Shown here: positions 7,711-16,372 of the stretch, in pieces
Layout of the letters: each line of letters starts with the position of its first letter
How positions within the stretch are numbered: the stretch's first letter is position 1
Source: JL08 sp039969355
GTDB taxonomy: Bacteria > Pseudomonadota > Alphaproteobacteria > Rhodobacterales > Rhodobacteraceae
Assembly (NCBI GenBank): GCA_039969355.1
Contig: JBDVOA010000008.1
Location: 1-64,000, forward strand
Direction of reading: 5' to 3'
Length of the DNA stretch: 64,000 nt
Position numbers and translations under genes: made by a program
Notes under the pieces: generated by a model
Seen by the model: the letters and a program-made list of their open reading frames with translations, nothing else
Told to the model about the DNA's origin: nothing
The model's database searches: none

Positions 7711-8058
7711 ATGCACAATTCTGCAAGGCTCGATCCTATGAATTTGATGCAAGACGCCCCCAATGTTGTCAGTGAAGACGGGCTGCGCACGCTGCTTGCC
7801 GAGGGTCATTCGGCTGATGTTGTGTGCCGGGTTACGCCCAAACGTACAGGTGCTCAGTGGTCCGGAGTTTGGACCGTGCATTGCGTCTCGCCTGATGGCG
7901 AGACGCGTCGCCTGCTCGTCACAGCGCGCAACAACATGGCTGCCCGAGAGTTCAAGACAATCAACGGCTTGTCCAGCTTCCTTGCTGGCCTTGGCGTTTC
8001 GATTGTCTCGATCCCGATGCTCGAAGGCAAGATCGCGTCTCACAACCTATACGACTAA
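7711..8058 (+). CDS. Conserved hypothetical, first gene of T4SS operon
   Basis: A 115-aa protein without signal peptide or membrane segment. Middle segments (DVVCRVTPKRTG, VWTVHCVSPDGETRRLLVTARN) suggest a small alpha/beta fold; family unknown. In-frame ATGs at 7738 and 7747 could be the real start. Its 3' end overlaps the probable start region of the transglycosylase gene in another frame, so the two may be coupled. Confidence 0.55.
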   Translation: MHNSARLDPMNLMQDAPNVVSEDGLRTLLAEGHSADVVCRVTPKRTGAQWSGVWTVHCVSPDGETRRLLVTARNNMAAREFKTINGLSSFLAGLGVSIVSIPMLEGKIASHNLYD

Positions 8059-8707
8059 GGCTAAACCACTTGCCGTCCTGGCAGCATGCATTGCTGTCCC
8101 CGCCTATTCCGACGGCTTCGTGCTTTCCATGCGGGCCGATGGCCAGCTGGAGACCAAAGCACCGCAATCAGGTTTCGCGCAGAGCTATGTCGACGGGATC
8201 GGCGCAAACCCACCAGAGCTGATCGTGTTTGCCTCCCCTGAGCCTGAAGATCCGCCTCTTGCACCCACCCGAGCAGTTCACCGCCCCGAAATCCTGTCAG
8301 CCATTGAAAGCACCGCTCACCGTTATGGTGGGCATCCGGCGTTGCGTCGCGCCGGTCTGTCGGTGACCGAATGGCAGACTCTCTTCCAAGCCAACATCGA
8401 AATAGAAAGTGCCTATCGCCCGAATGCGCGTAGTTCCGCAGGGGCGATTGGCCTCGGGCAGTTGATGCCCGCGACGGCCGCGCAGCTCGATGTGGATCCG
8501 CATGACTGGCAGGCCAACCTCGACGGCTCTGCACGCTACCTTCTGATGATGTTGGCGCAGTTCGGCACGCCCGAACTCGCACTCGCTGCCTATAACGCGG
8601 GGCCTGACGCGGTCGCGCGTTATGGCGGCATTCCTCCTTACCGAGAAACCCAAAATCACGTGCGCCGTGTCATGGCCGTGCGTGATCGACTGACTGGAGC
8701 CTCCTGA
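8003..8707 (+). CDS. virB1: Lytic transglycosylase (VirB1-like)
   Basis: An approximately 234-aa protein with a C-terminal soluble-lytic-transglycosylase domain: catalytic Glu in NIEIESAYRPNARSS, then GAIGLGQLMPATA and ELALAAYNAGPDAVARYGG. It opens peptidoglycan locally for assembly of the conjugation channel. The N-terminus has basic residues and a hydrophobic stretch (PLAVLAACIAVPAYS), so export is expected. No in-frame ATG fits; TTG codons at 7982, 7991 and 8003 are candidates and the start is uncertain. It overlaps the preceding frame and its stop overlaps the virB2 start (TGATG). Confidence 0.85.
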   Translation: MSRSRCSKARSRLTTYTTKAKPLAVLAACIAVPAYSDGFVLSMRADGQLETKAPQSGFAQSYVDGIGANPPELIVFASPEPEDPPLAPTRAVHRPEILSAIESTAHRYGGHPALRRAGLSVTEWQTLFQANIEIESAYRPNARSSAGAIGLGQLMPATAAQLDVDPHDWQANLDGSARYLLMMLAQFGTPELALAAYNAGPDAVARYGGIPPYRETQNHVRRVMAVRDRLTGAS

Positions 8708-8997
8708 TGCACATACAAATTCGCACGATCCTGTCGCTGGCTCTGGCCAGCTTGATGATTGCCAACCCGGCCTTTGCGCAGAGCATCGACCTTTCGCCGG
8801 TGCAGAACCTTTTGCAGGGCATCGTCGATACGATCACCGGCCCCTTGGGTATTGTCATTGGCACCTTGGCTCTGATTGGTGTGTTCCTCTCCTGGCTCTT
8901 CGGCATTCTGGATTTCCGCCAAGCCCTTTGGGTGCTTGTTGCGATTGCAGGCATCGCAGCTGCACCGACCATCGTGACCGCGATCTGGGGCGCGTAA
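8707..8997 (+). CDS. virB2: Type IV secretion pilin VirB2/TrbC
   Basis: A 96-aa pilin precursor. A long signal peptide ends in AFAQS, followed by a short polar segment and two membrane helices (GPLGIVIGTLALIGVFLSWL and ALWVLVAIAGIAAAPTIV), as in VirB2/TrbC. It polymerises into the conjugative pilus. It is translationally coupled to the preceding transglycosylase gene and 7 bp before virB3. Confidence 0.92.
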   Translation: MHIQIRTILSLALASLMIANPAFAQSIDLSPVQNLLQGIVDTITGPLGIVIGTLALIGVFLSWLFGILDFRQALWVLVAIAGIAAAPTIVTAIWGA

Positions 8998-9004
8998 GTC
9001 CGAC

Positions 9005-9283
9005 ATGGCAACCCAAACCCGCCTCTTCCTGGGCCTGATCCGGCCGCCAAAGCTCATTGGGCTGCCGATCATGTATGCGATGGTCTGGCTCTTCGGGTTT
9101 GTGTTGCTTTTTTTGTGGGTTCAGAGCTGGCCGGTGATCATCATCGCCGCTCTGGCCTATCCTGCGCTGTGGAAAGCAGCGGATTGGGATCCGGCCTTTC
9201 TTGAGGTTATGGTCACTGCGCTGCAGGAAACGCCGCCCACCTCGAACCGCAAGATCCATTCGGGGGACAGCTATGCTCCATGA
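9005..9283 (+). CDS. virB3: Type IV secretion protein VirB3
   Basis: A 92-aa inner-membrane protein. The VirB3/TrbD pattern is visible: a short basic N-terminus with RPPKLIGLP, then two adjacent hydrophobic helices (about residues 22-55) and a soluble tail. VirB3 works with the VirB4 ATPase in channel and pilus assembly. It overlaps the virB4 start by 11 bp. Confidence 0.88.
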   Translation: MATQTRLFLGLIRPPKLIGLPIMYAMVWLFGFVLLFLWVQSWPVIIIAALAYPALWKAADWDPAFLEVMVTALQETPPTSNRKIHSGDSYAP

Positions 9284-11639
9284 CCCTTCGGATGACCTTG
9301 CCATGATGCCGGACTGGGCGCGCAAAGAGCGCACGGTGGCCAGCATGCTACCCTATGTCAGTCTCGTGAATGACGTGACGATCCGCACGCGCGGCAATGC
9401 CCTGTTCCAATGCATTCGTCTTGATGGCGTCAACAGCATGACCAGCGATGACGCGCATTTGGAAAAGATCCGCGCGCTCTTTGCTGCGATCATCGCGCAG
9501 ATCGGACCAGAGTACAGTTTCTACGTGCACAAGGTCTCAAAAGCGATTGAAACTACTTTACCCCCGGTGCCTGAGGATGGGTTTGCCCAAGCCCTGGACA
9601 CCCGTTGGCAAGCGGCCATGGTACGGGCGGGCCTGCGGGACAAAACGCTCACGCTCACAGTGCTCAAACGTCCTCCCCTCGGCGCTCGGCTGCGCTTGAA
9701 GCGCTCAGGCTCAATCGCACAGCTGAAAGACCAGACGGCCAAGCAGCTGCGCAAGCTCGAGGAAGTCGTCGGGTTTCTGCTCTCATCTTTTGCCGATATG
9801 AACCCACGCCTGCTTGGGGCTGAGAGCGGCGAACTGCTGGGTTTCCTCGGGGCACTCAATATTGGCCAGGAGCGACCGCTCTTCGCAAAATCCCGCATCG
9901 GCATCATTGCCGAGGATGTGGCCAACGCGCGTGTTACGTTTCAGGGGCGAGGCTTTGCGCTCGACGACGGGACGGCGGGCAAGCGTTTTGGCACCACCTT
10001 TGCGATCAAGACCTATCCGGCCAAAACCAACTGCACCATGTTTGATGAGCTGAACCTTCCCGTCGACATGATCGTCACCCATTCCTTCACGCCTATTAAC
10101 AGCAACATCATGGCCAGTCGGATCAAGCGCCAACAGCGCCTGATGAAGGCCAGCGATGACGGCGCGATTTCCCTTGCAGAGGAACTCGTCGACGCGCTCG
10201 ACGATCTTGAATCCAAGCGGCTGAGCTTTGGCGATCATCACATGACCGTCACGGTTTTCGCCGAGACCGAGGAAAGGCTGGAAACCATAGCGGCCGAGGT
10301 GCGCAACATCGCGGCCAGTGAAGGCGTTAATCTGGTGAATGAGAGCTTTGCGGCCCGAACTCATTATTTCGCGCAGCATCCGGGCAATGGGCAGATGCGC
10401 AGCCGCAAGGCCGCCATCACAAACACCAACTTTGCTGATCTCGCGGCGCTACATCGCGGTCAACTGGGCAAGCAGGGCGATAGAGTGCCTTGGGGCAAGC
10501 CGATCACCCTCTTCCCGACGCCTGAACGCTCGGGCTTCCTGTTCAACTACCATGAGACGGGTCAGCCGGACAAAGAACCGACCGGCGGGCACACCTTGAT
10601 CCTCGGCCGCCCAGGCTCTGGCAAGTCGGTGTTGTCTGCATTCCTCATGACCCAAGCTCGGCGCTGCGACGCGCGCGTCTTTGTCTTCGACTATCGCGCG
10701 GGCATGGAAATGGCGGTTCGGGCCAATGGTGGGCGCTACAGCGCCATCAAGGCCGGTGAAGCCACAGGTCTCAACCCGCTACGCACGGAAATTGATGGGT
10801 GCGGGCAAGCATGGCTCTCCGATTGGCTGGCCACGCTTTTGCATCGCACCGACAAGCCCCTGAGCCCGGTCCAAATCAACCGCATTCAAGAGGTAGTGCG
10901 CCAGAACGCCGGGGCGAGCGATGCCGCCCTTCGTAACTGGCAGGATTTGGCGTCGCTCTTTGTAGCGGGAGCTGACGAAGGGGATCTGTTCGAGCGGATC
11001 CAGGAATGGACTGAAGATGGCCGCTATGGCTGGATCTTCGGGCAAAGCTCTGAGGATACCTTCTCGCTCGATGGTGATGTCGTGGGGTTCGACCTGACCG
11101 GCATTCTCGACAGCGAAAGCGAGAAGGAACGCATGGCTGTCCTCTCCTACCTGTTTCGGCGGGTGGAGCGCGTGATCGAGGATCGCAAGCCGACGCTGAT
11201 CATCATCGATGAAGCCTGGAAGGCGCTGGATAACCCGTATTTTGCCGACAGGCTGAGCAACTGGCTGGTCACGGCGCGGAAACAGAATGCCGTCGTCGTG
11301 ATGATGACCCAATACGCAAGCCAGCTCGAGAAAACCCGCACTGGCAAGACGATTGTCGAGGCCGTGCCGACACAGCTCTTGCTTCCGAACATCCGCGCCT
11401 CGGCCAGCGATTACACCATGCTCGGCCTTACCGAAAAAGAGCTCAGCGTTTTGCTCGGAACGGGAAGCAACTCTCGTCTGGCGCTGGTGCGCGATGATCA
11501 AGGCTCTGTTGTTATCGATGCCGATCTGAGCGCCCTTGGCCCCTACCTCACGATCCTTGGCGGCATGGAAAAAGGCGAAGCACTGGTGGGCGCTGATTAT
11601 CGCCAGAACCCCGAATTTTGGAGACAGATTGATGCGTAG
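9273..11639 (+). CDS. virB4: Type IV secretion ATPase VirB4
   Basis: A 788-aa cytoplasmic/inner-membrane ATPase driving channel assembly and pilus biogenesis. The CagE/TrbE/VirB4 N-terminal region precedes a P-loop domain: Walker A LGRPGSGKS near residue 445, Walker B LIIIDEAWKAL near residue 643. ATG 9273 has GGGGGAC just upstream and matches the family length; an open reading from 9201 overlaps virB3. Its last codons overlap the start of the lipoprotein gene. Confidence 0.95.
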   Translation: MLHDPSDDLAMMPDWARKERTVASMLPYVSLVNDVTIRTRGNALFQCIRLDGVNSMTSDDAHLEKIRALFAAIIAQIGPEYSFYVHKVSKAIETTLPPVPEDGFAQALDTRWQAAMVRAGLRDKTLTLTVLKRPPLGARLRLKRSGSIAQLKDQTAKQLRKLEEVVGFLLSSFADMNPRLLGAESGELLGFLGALNIGQERPLFAKSRIGIIAEDVANARVTFQGRGFALDDGTAGKRFGTTFAIKTYPAKTNCTMFDELNLPVDMIVTHSFTPINSNIMASRIKRQQRLMKASDDGAISLAEELVDALDDLESKRLSFGDHHMTVTVFAETEERLETIAAEVRNIAASEGVNLVNESFAARTHYFAQHPGNGQMRSRKAAITNTNFADLAALHRGQLGKQGDRVPWGKPITLFPTPERSGFLFNYHETGQPDKEPTGGHTLILGRPGSGKSVLSAFLMTQARRCDARVFVFDYRAGMEMAVRANGGRYSAIKAGEATGLNPLRTEIDGCGQAWLSDWLATLLHRTDKPLSPVQINRIQEVVRQNAGASDAALRNWQDLASLFVAGADEGDLFERIQEWTEDGRYGWIFGQSSEDTFSLDGDVVGFDLTGILDSESEKERMAVLSYLFRRVERVIEDRKPTLIIIDEAWKALDNPYFADRLSNWLVTARKQNAVVVMMTQYASQLEKTRTGKTIVEAVPTQLLLPNIRASASDYTMLGLTEKELSVLLGTGSNSRLALVRDDQGSVVIDADLSALGPYLTILGGMEKGEALVGADYRQNPEFWRQIDA

Positions 11640-11790
11640 ATTGTGCGTAATGACCCTCACCCTTTTGACCCTGACAGCCTGCGCGGAATACCGGCCGTCA
11701 GAGGCCGAATGCTTCAACTCCTTTGCCGAGGTCAGCCGCAGTAATTGCAACTTCGAGCTGCTCGGGCCGATTGGTGGTCTCGGTGAGTAA
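11632..11790 (+). CDS. Short lipoprotein (VirB7-like)
   Basis: A 52-aa protein with a lipoprotein signal peptide: MRRLCVMTLTLLTLTAC, lipobox LTAC with the lipid-modified Cys at 17. Two more cysteines follow. Size, location inside a vir operon and lipobox fit VirB7, which anchors VirB9 at the outer membrane, or an entry-exclusion lipoprotein. It overlaps virB4 (start) and the next gene (stop), indicating tight coupling. Confidence 0.75.
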   Translation: MRRLCVMTLTLLTLTACAEYRPSEAECFNSFAEVSRSNCNFELLGPIGGLGE

Positions 11791-12931
11791 GCATCGCCTG
11801 CATATCTTTGCGGGTCTGTTCTGTTTCGCCGCGTCATTGGCCTTTGCCCAAGGCGTGCCCACATTTGATGCGGGCATGTTCTTGCAGCGCGAGCGCGTGC
11901 TGCAACAAGGCGAACAAGATCTGGCGCTGCAGCGGGATCGGCTGACCAAAGAGGAAGAGCTTGAAGAGCTCGAGCAAGAACAACTCCAAGCGCTGGATGA
12001 TATCCTTGATGCCGCAACGCTTGCCAGCGGCAATTCAGGCGCGCTGGTCGCAAGCTTGGAAGCTGGTTCATCGCCAGAGAGCGCCGTTGAAACTCTTTAT
12101 GGCCCGGTGGACCCGAATCCCGGTGCAGCCCAGATGTTCGGCGATGCCTCGGGATCGATTGAAGAGCTGATCATTCGCGCCGCTCAAGAAACGCACCACA
12201 TGTCTGGCGTGCACGCGGCGGGCCTATCGCCCAAGCAGTGGCGCTGTCTGTTGCAGGCGTTGATCTGGCAAGAAAGCCGCTTCACCATCGGCGCGCGCTC
12301 ACCTGTTGGTGCATTCGGCCTGACCCAGATCATGCCCGGTACGGCGCAGGATCTCGGGATTTACCCAGCCTATTATGAAAACCCCTACATCCAGGTCACC
12401 GGCGGCGCGCGCTATCTGGCGCAGATGCTGGCCATGTTTGATGGCAACATCATTCGCGGGCTAGCTGCCTACAATGCCGGTCCCGGCAACGTGCAGCGCT
12501 ACCGCGGCGTGCCCCCTTTCGCTGAGACCCAGCACTACGTTCAGGTCATCCCCGAACGCTACAATCTCTACCTTGCCCGCGTCGGCGGCGTCGATGCGCT
12601 TGGCACGATTGATCCCGTCTTGCTTGCCAACTCCACGATGAGCCTGACCTCTTTTGGGGCGGGGGTCTATGGCGACTACTCATTGGTCTCGGTGCAAGCG
12701 GCCGCGCTGCGCGTGCAGGACATCATCACCCGCATCGGCGAAACCGACGACATTCACGCGGCCATGTCGCTCAACACCTACGCGCGGGCCGAACTCGCCC
12801 GCCTGATCGCAATCCGTACGCGCCTGAAGGCCGCCCATACCCGCCCGCTTAGCTCGGCCGAGCTGGCCATGGCGGCCGCACAGGCCCGCGAACAAGACTT
12901 CATGCAATTCGATCTGGAGGCATTCCGATGA
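11783..12931 (+). CDS. Second lytic transglycosylase with coiled-coil region
   Basis: A 382-aa exported protein starting at GTG 11783, overlapping the lipoprotein stop. The signal peptide ends near LAFAQG. Residues about 35-75 form a charged coiled coil (ERVLQQGEQDLALQRD, EEELEELEQEQLQ). The transglycosylase domain has catalytic Glu in IWQESRFTIGARSPVG, then AFGLTQIMPGTAQ and GLAAYNAGPGNVQRY. An alpha-helical tail of about 120 residues follows. This is the second such enzyme in the operon; the coiled coil may tether it to VirB5 or VirB10. Confidence 0.88.
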   Translation: MSKHRLHIFAGLFCFAASLAFAQGVPTFDAGMFLQRERVLQQGEQDLALQRDRLTKEEELEELEQEQLQALDDILDAATLASGNSGALVASLEAGSSPESAVETLYGPVDPNPGAAQMFGDASGSIEELIIRAAQETHHMSGVHAAGLSPKQWRCLLQALIWQESRFTIGARSPVGAFGLTQIMPGTAQDLGIYPAYYENPYIQVTGGARYLAQMLAMFDGNIIRGLAAYNAGPGNVQRYRGVPPFAETQHYVQVIPERYNLYLARVGGVDALGTIDPVLLANSTMSLTSFGAGVYGDYSLVSVQAAALRVQDIITRIGETDDIHAAMSLNTYARAELARLIAIRTRLKAAHTRPLSSAELAMAAAQAREQDFMQFDLEAFR

Positions 12932-13707
12932 TCCGCTTTCTTTCTACCGTTGCCACTTGCGCGCTGTTGGTTGCGTCACCCGTATCTGCCCAAGGTGTTC
13001 CGACTGTCGACACACGCAACATCGCCCAGGAAATTCGCCAGCTGCAGCAAATGCTGGAGGATTTCGGGATCCAGACCGACCAACTCGACACGCTTCTCAA
13101 ACAGCTCGACCTGGTGCAGCAGCAACTCGACACGCTCAATGAGACTTACGCCGCCTTGACCGGCGCGACGGATATCATCGAGATGGCTATGGGTGGTGAT
13201 CTCGACGGCCTACTCGATCAGGAATTCGGCGATCTCCTTGGCACCATCCGGCAAATCCAAAGCGGCGATTTTCGCGGCCTGATCGGCAACGCGGCCCCTC
13301 AGATGGAAGGCCGCATGACGCAAGCCCTCGAGGACGCAGGTTTTGACCAAGATACCCTCTCTGACATGGCCAGCAGCGGCAATCCGGGGGCTGAGCGCAT
13401 TGCCAGCCAGGCGGGCACCGGGGCGGTGATGTCGGCGGCGGCAGAGAACAGTTATGACGAGGCCGCGCAATCGCTGGAACGGGTCGAGCAGCTGGTTTCA
13501 TTGATCCCCGACATGGAAACGCTCAAGGAAGCCGTCGATCACAACACCCGCGTCACGGCCGAGCTGGCCATCGCCATGACACGCATGTGGGAGCTCGAAG
13601 CCATTCAAACAGTCGGCGCGGGCCAATCCGGAGTGGTCGATGCCGCGACGCTGGCCGAAGAGCGCCGCTATATGGATTTCACCCTGCCAGACCTGCGCGC
13701 GGACTGA
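12928..13707 (+). CDS. virB5: Type IV secretion protein VirB5
   Basis: A 259-aa exported protein with signal peptide ending SPVSAQG, then long heptad-rich helices (IRQLQQMLEDFGI, LDTLLKQLDLVQQQLDTL) as in VirB5/TrbJ, the minor pilus-tip component. The region after the signal resembles the preceding gene (QGVPTVDT versus QGVPTFDA). Start ATG overlaps the upstream stop (ATGA). Confidence 0.82.
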   Translation: MIRFLSTVATCALLVASPVSAQGVPTVDTRNIAQEIRQLQQMLEDFGIQTDQLDTLLKQLDLVQQQLDTLNETYAALTGATDIIEMAMGGDLDGLLDQEFGDLLGTIRQIQSGDFRGLIGNAAPQMEGRMTQALEDAGFDQDTLSDMASSGNPGAERIASQAGTGAVMSAAAENSYDEAAQSLERVEQLVSLIPDMETLKEAVDHNTRVTAELAIAMTRMWELEAIQTVGAGQSGVVDAATLAEERRYMDFTLPDLRAD

Positions 13708-13711
13708 CCCC

Positions 13712-14362
13712 ATGAACAGCGAGGCAGAAATCATCGAAGAAGAGCTCGTCTACGGCGCACGACGACGCGAGCTCATGTGGCAGAAACTGGGGCTGACAGG
13801 CATGGGGTTTGGCATGGCAGGTTGCCTCGCCGCCGCCCTCGTGGCCCTGTTCGACGTGGACCCGCCGCCCATGATCGTGCCCTTTGATAGCGAAACCGGC
13901 ATGGCCCTCCCCAATGCCATGGTTGAAGCGGTCTCACTCACGGAACGCCCCGCTATCATCGAGGCACAGGTCTACCGCTATGTGATTGATCGAGAGACCT
14001 ACAATCAGCTCGACAATGATGTGCGCGTGCGGCGGGTCCTGGACCAGTCGGACGGCGCGGCCGCCGCAGGGCTGCGCGCGCTTTGGACCAGCGGCCACGA
14101 GGCCTATCCGCCCGACAGCTACGGCACAGATGCCCGGCTTGAGGTCGAGGTTCTGTCGATCACTCATATCAGCGCCAATCGTGCCCAGGTGCGCCTGCGC
14201 AAGCGGCTCAACTCACCGCGCGGCTCTCAAAACGGACTCTTCACCGCTACCCTGATGTTTGAATTTCGGCCCGAGAATAGCCGGTCGATCGACGATGTCT
14301 GGCAGAACCCCTTTGGCTTCACCGTCACCGAATACGCGATCCGCTCGGATCGTTTGGAGTAA
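13712..14362 (+). CDS. virB8: Type IV secretion protein VirB8
   Basis: A 216-aa bitopic inner-membrane protein: short cytoplasmic N-terminus, one helix (GFGMAGCLAAALVALF, about residues 34-50), then a periplasmic NTF2-like domain ending in NPFGFTVTEYAIRSD, which matches the conserved VirB8 C-terminal NPxGxxV pattern. VirB8 nucleates the channel with VirB9 and VirB10. ATG 13712 follows virB5 by 4 bp. Confidence 0.9.
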   Translation: MNSEAEIIEEELVYGARRRELMWQKLGLTGMGFGMAGCLAAALVALFDVDPPPMIVPFDSETGMALPNAMVEAVSLTERPAIIEAQVYRYVIDRETYNQLDNDVRVRRVLDQSDGAAAAGLRALWTSGHEAYPPDSYGTDARLEVEVLSITHISANRAQVRLRKRLNSPRGSQNGLFTATLMFEFRPENSRSIDDVWQNPFGFTVTEYAIRSDRLE

Positions 14363-14365
14363 CCA

Positions 14366-15061
14366 ATGCGCCGCCTGTTCTTGATCCTCGCCGTCCTCGT
14401 TCCGTCTGCTGGCATCGCCTATGCAGAAACACAGCCGCGCCAAGGCCCCTTTGATGCCCGCGTCCGGCTGGCCACCTATCAGGACGGGCAGGTCTACCGC
14501 ATCAGAACCAGTCTGACCCACGTGACCAGCATTGAATTTGGCCAGGGCGAGACCATCCGCTCGATCATTGCTGGCGACACCGAAGGCTTCCTGTTGGACG
14601 GAGTGCCCGGTGGTCAGGCCTTTGCGATCAAGCCCGTTACACGCGGCGCGCACACCAATATCACCGTCTACACCAACCGGCGTAGCTACTATTTCAACGT
14701 GACCGAGGCGAGTTCGCCGACCTTCTACGTCATTCGCTTCACCTATCCCGAAGCGGCCCCTCGGCAATCGCGTATGGCTGCCACTGCGCCAGCAAACCAC
14801 GCCTACGGCGTCAGCGCGCGATCCGAGATCACCCCGCGCGAGATTTGGGACGATGGCACCTTCACCTATTTCCGCTTTGCCGCGAATGCCCCATTGCCCG
14901 CGATCTTTCGATGGTCCGGTGGCAATGAGCGCAGCGTGAATGCGCTCGCGCGGCCAGATGGCGTGATCCGCGTGTCAGGTGTCAGCACTCGATGGGTTCT
15001 CAGGCTCGGCGATGACGAGATCTGCGTCCAAGAGATGAGCGAGGCAAATCCCGATGAGTGA
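14366..15061 (+). CDS. virB9: Type IV secretion protein VirB9
   Basis: A 231-aa exported outer-membrane core component. Signal peptide ends IAYAET. The N-terminal domain (DARVRLATYQDGQVYRI) and the C-terminal beta domain (DDGTFTYFRFAANAPLPAIF, later GVSTRWVLRLGDDEICV) carry typical VirB9/TrbG motifs. It forms the outer-membrane ring with VirB7 and VirB10. It overlaps virB10 by 8 bp. Confidence 0.93.
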   Translation: MRRLFLILAVLVPSAGIAYAETQPRQGPFDARVRLATYQDGQVYRIRTSLTHVTSIEFGQGETIRSIIAGDTEGFLLDGVPGGQAFAIKPVTRGAHTNITVYTNRRSYYFNVTEASSPTFYVIRFTYPEAAPRQSRMAATAPANHAYGVSARSEITPREIWDDGTFTYFRFAANAPLPAIFRWSGGNERSVNALARPDGVIRVSGVSTRWVLRLGDDEICVQEMSEANPDE

Positions 15062-16370
15062 AACAGCTGAGCTTAAGAAACGCCTCGAAGCACTTGAAGG
15101 AAAACCACAAAACCGAAAGGCGCGGCCATCTTTTGTCGCCATCACCCTAGGGATTGGGGCAATCGCGGCTCTTGGCGGTTTCTTGCTGTTGTTCTCTGGC
15201 GGCTCTGACCCCGACAGCCTGGAAACCGCCTCCCCAGATGAATTCCAAGCGGCCGGTCCGGGGTTTGGAGACCTTGAGCCAACTCCTGCACCGATAGACA
15301 CATCGCTACCTCCAGCGGAGTCAGAACCAGAAAGCGAGACAGAAGAGCTGCGCGCGCAAATGGACGCTATGCGGTCCGAACTCGAAGCCCTGCGCAAAGC
15401 ACCTGCGCCTGAAGCCCCAACCGTCGACCTCGAGGCATTGGATACCTTGGGCGCAGAGATCGACGCCCTGCGCAGCGAGGCAGCAGCAACGCAAGCCGCC
15501 TTGCGCGAAGAACTGGAAGAACGCGCACGGCAAATCCAGCGTCTGCAGAACGATCTGGAGCTTGCACGCCTGGAAGCCCCGCGCACGCCCGCACCAACCG
15601 GCCCCACGGCCGAGGAACTGCGCCTTCAGGAGCTGGAACGGCGGCGGCAAGCCGAACTTGACGAACTCCAAGCCCGCATCGCCAGCCCAATCATCGCCTT
15701 TGGCGGCTCGGGTAACGGCAACAATGAAACCGCCGCGCAGCAACGGCGGCTTGATGGCGACACAGACTTTGTCCGCAACGGCGCTGAACCCGCTGAGGTG
15801 ACCCAGGCCCAGGTGATCGTGAACCCGTCAAACACGGTTGTTCAGGGCACGATGATCCAGGCCGTGCTCGAGACAGCGATAGACAGCTCGCTTGCCGGTC
15901 AGGTCCGAGCAATGGTGTCTGAAGATGTCCACGCCTATGACGGCACGCGGGTCTTGATCCCACGCGGGGCGCGGTTGATCGGGCGGTATCAATCCGGCCT
16001 AGATATTGCGCAACAACGCGTGACCATCGCCTGGGACCGGATCATTCTGCCCAGTAACCAGACCGTCGAAATCAGCGCCTTCGGTGGTGATGAACTGGGG
16101 CGGTCCGGCACAACCGGTTTCGTCGACAGCCGCTTCGGCACACGGTTCGGGTCCGCTGCTCTGATATCACTGATCGGAGCCTTGCCCGCCGTCGCAGCCC
16201 AGAACATCGAAGATGAGATCACCTCGGATGTGCTCGAGGGCATTGGCGAAGACCTGCAAGACAGCGCGCAAAGCGTGATTGGCGAATATCTATCTGTATC
16301 GCCCGTGATCTATGTCGATCAAGGTGCCCGTGTCACCGTGATGGTTGATCGCGATCTGGAGATTTTCTGA
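15054..16370 (+). CDS. virB10: Type IV secretion protein VirB10
   Basis: A 438-aa protein spanning the envelope. Seen: cytoplasmic N-terminus, one membrane helix (about 25-43, ITLGIGAIAALGGFLLLF), a proline/glutamate-rich and coiled-coil periplasmic linker (about 60-210), then the TrbI/VirB10 beta-barrel domain with TMIQAVLETAIDSSLAGQV and VLIPRGARLIGRYQ. It senses ATP use by VirB4/VirB11/VirD4 and gates the outer channel. Confidence 0.95.
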   Translation: MSETAELKKRLEALEGKPQNRKARPSFVAITLGIGAIAALGGFLLLFSGGSDPDSLETASPDEFQAAGPGFGDLEPTPAPIDTSLPPAESEPESETEELRAQMDAMRSELEALRKAPAPEAPTVDLEALDTLGAEIDALRSEAAATQAALREELEERARQIQRLQNDLELARLEAPRTPAPTGPTAEELRLQELERRRQAELDELQARIASPIIAFGGSGNGNNETAAQQRRLDGDTDFVRNGAEPAEVTQAQVIVNPSNTVVQGTMIQAVLETAIDSSLAGQVRAMVSEDVHAYDGTRVLIPRGARLIGRYQSGLDIAQQRVTIAWDRIILPSNQTVEISAFGGDELGRSGTTGFVDSRFGTRFGSAALISLIGALPAVAAQNIEDEITSDVLEGIGEDLQDSAQSVIGEYLSVSPVIYVDQGARVTVMVDRDLEIF

Positions 16371-16372
16371 TC

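Noticed and set aside
10779..12071. 430-aa minus-strand frame opposite virB4 and the second transglycosylase
   Set aside because: Antisense to strongly supported coding regions; a GC-rich shadow frame.
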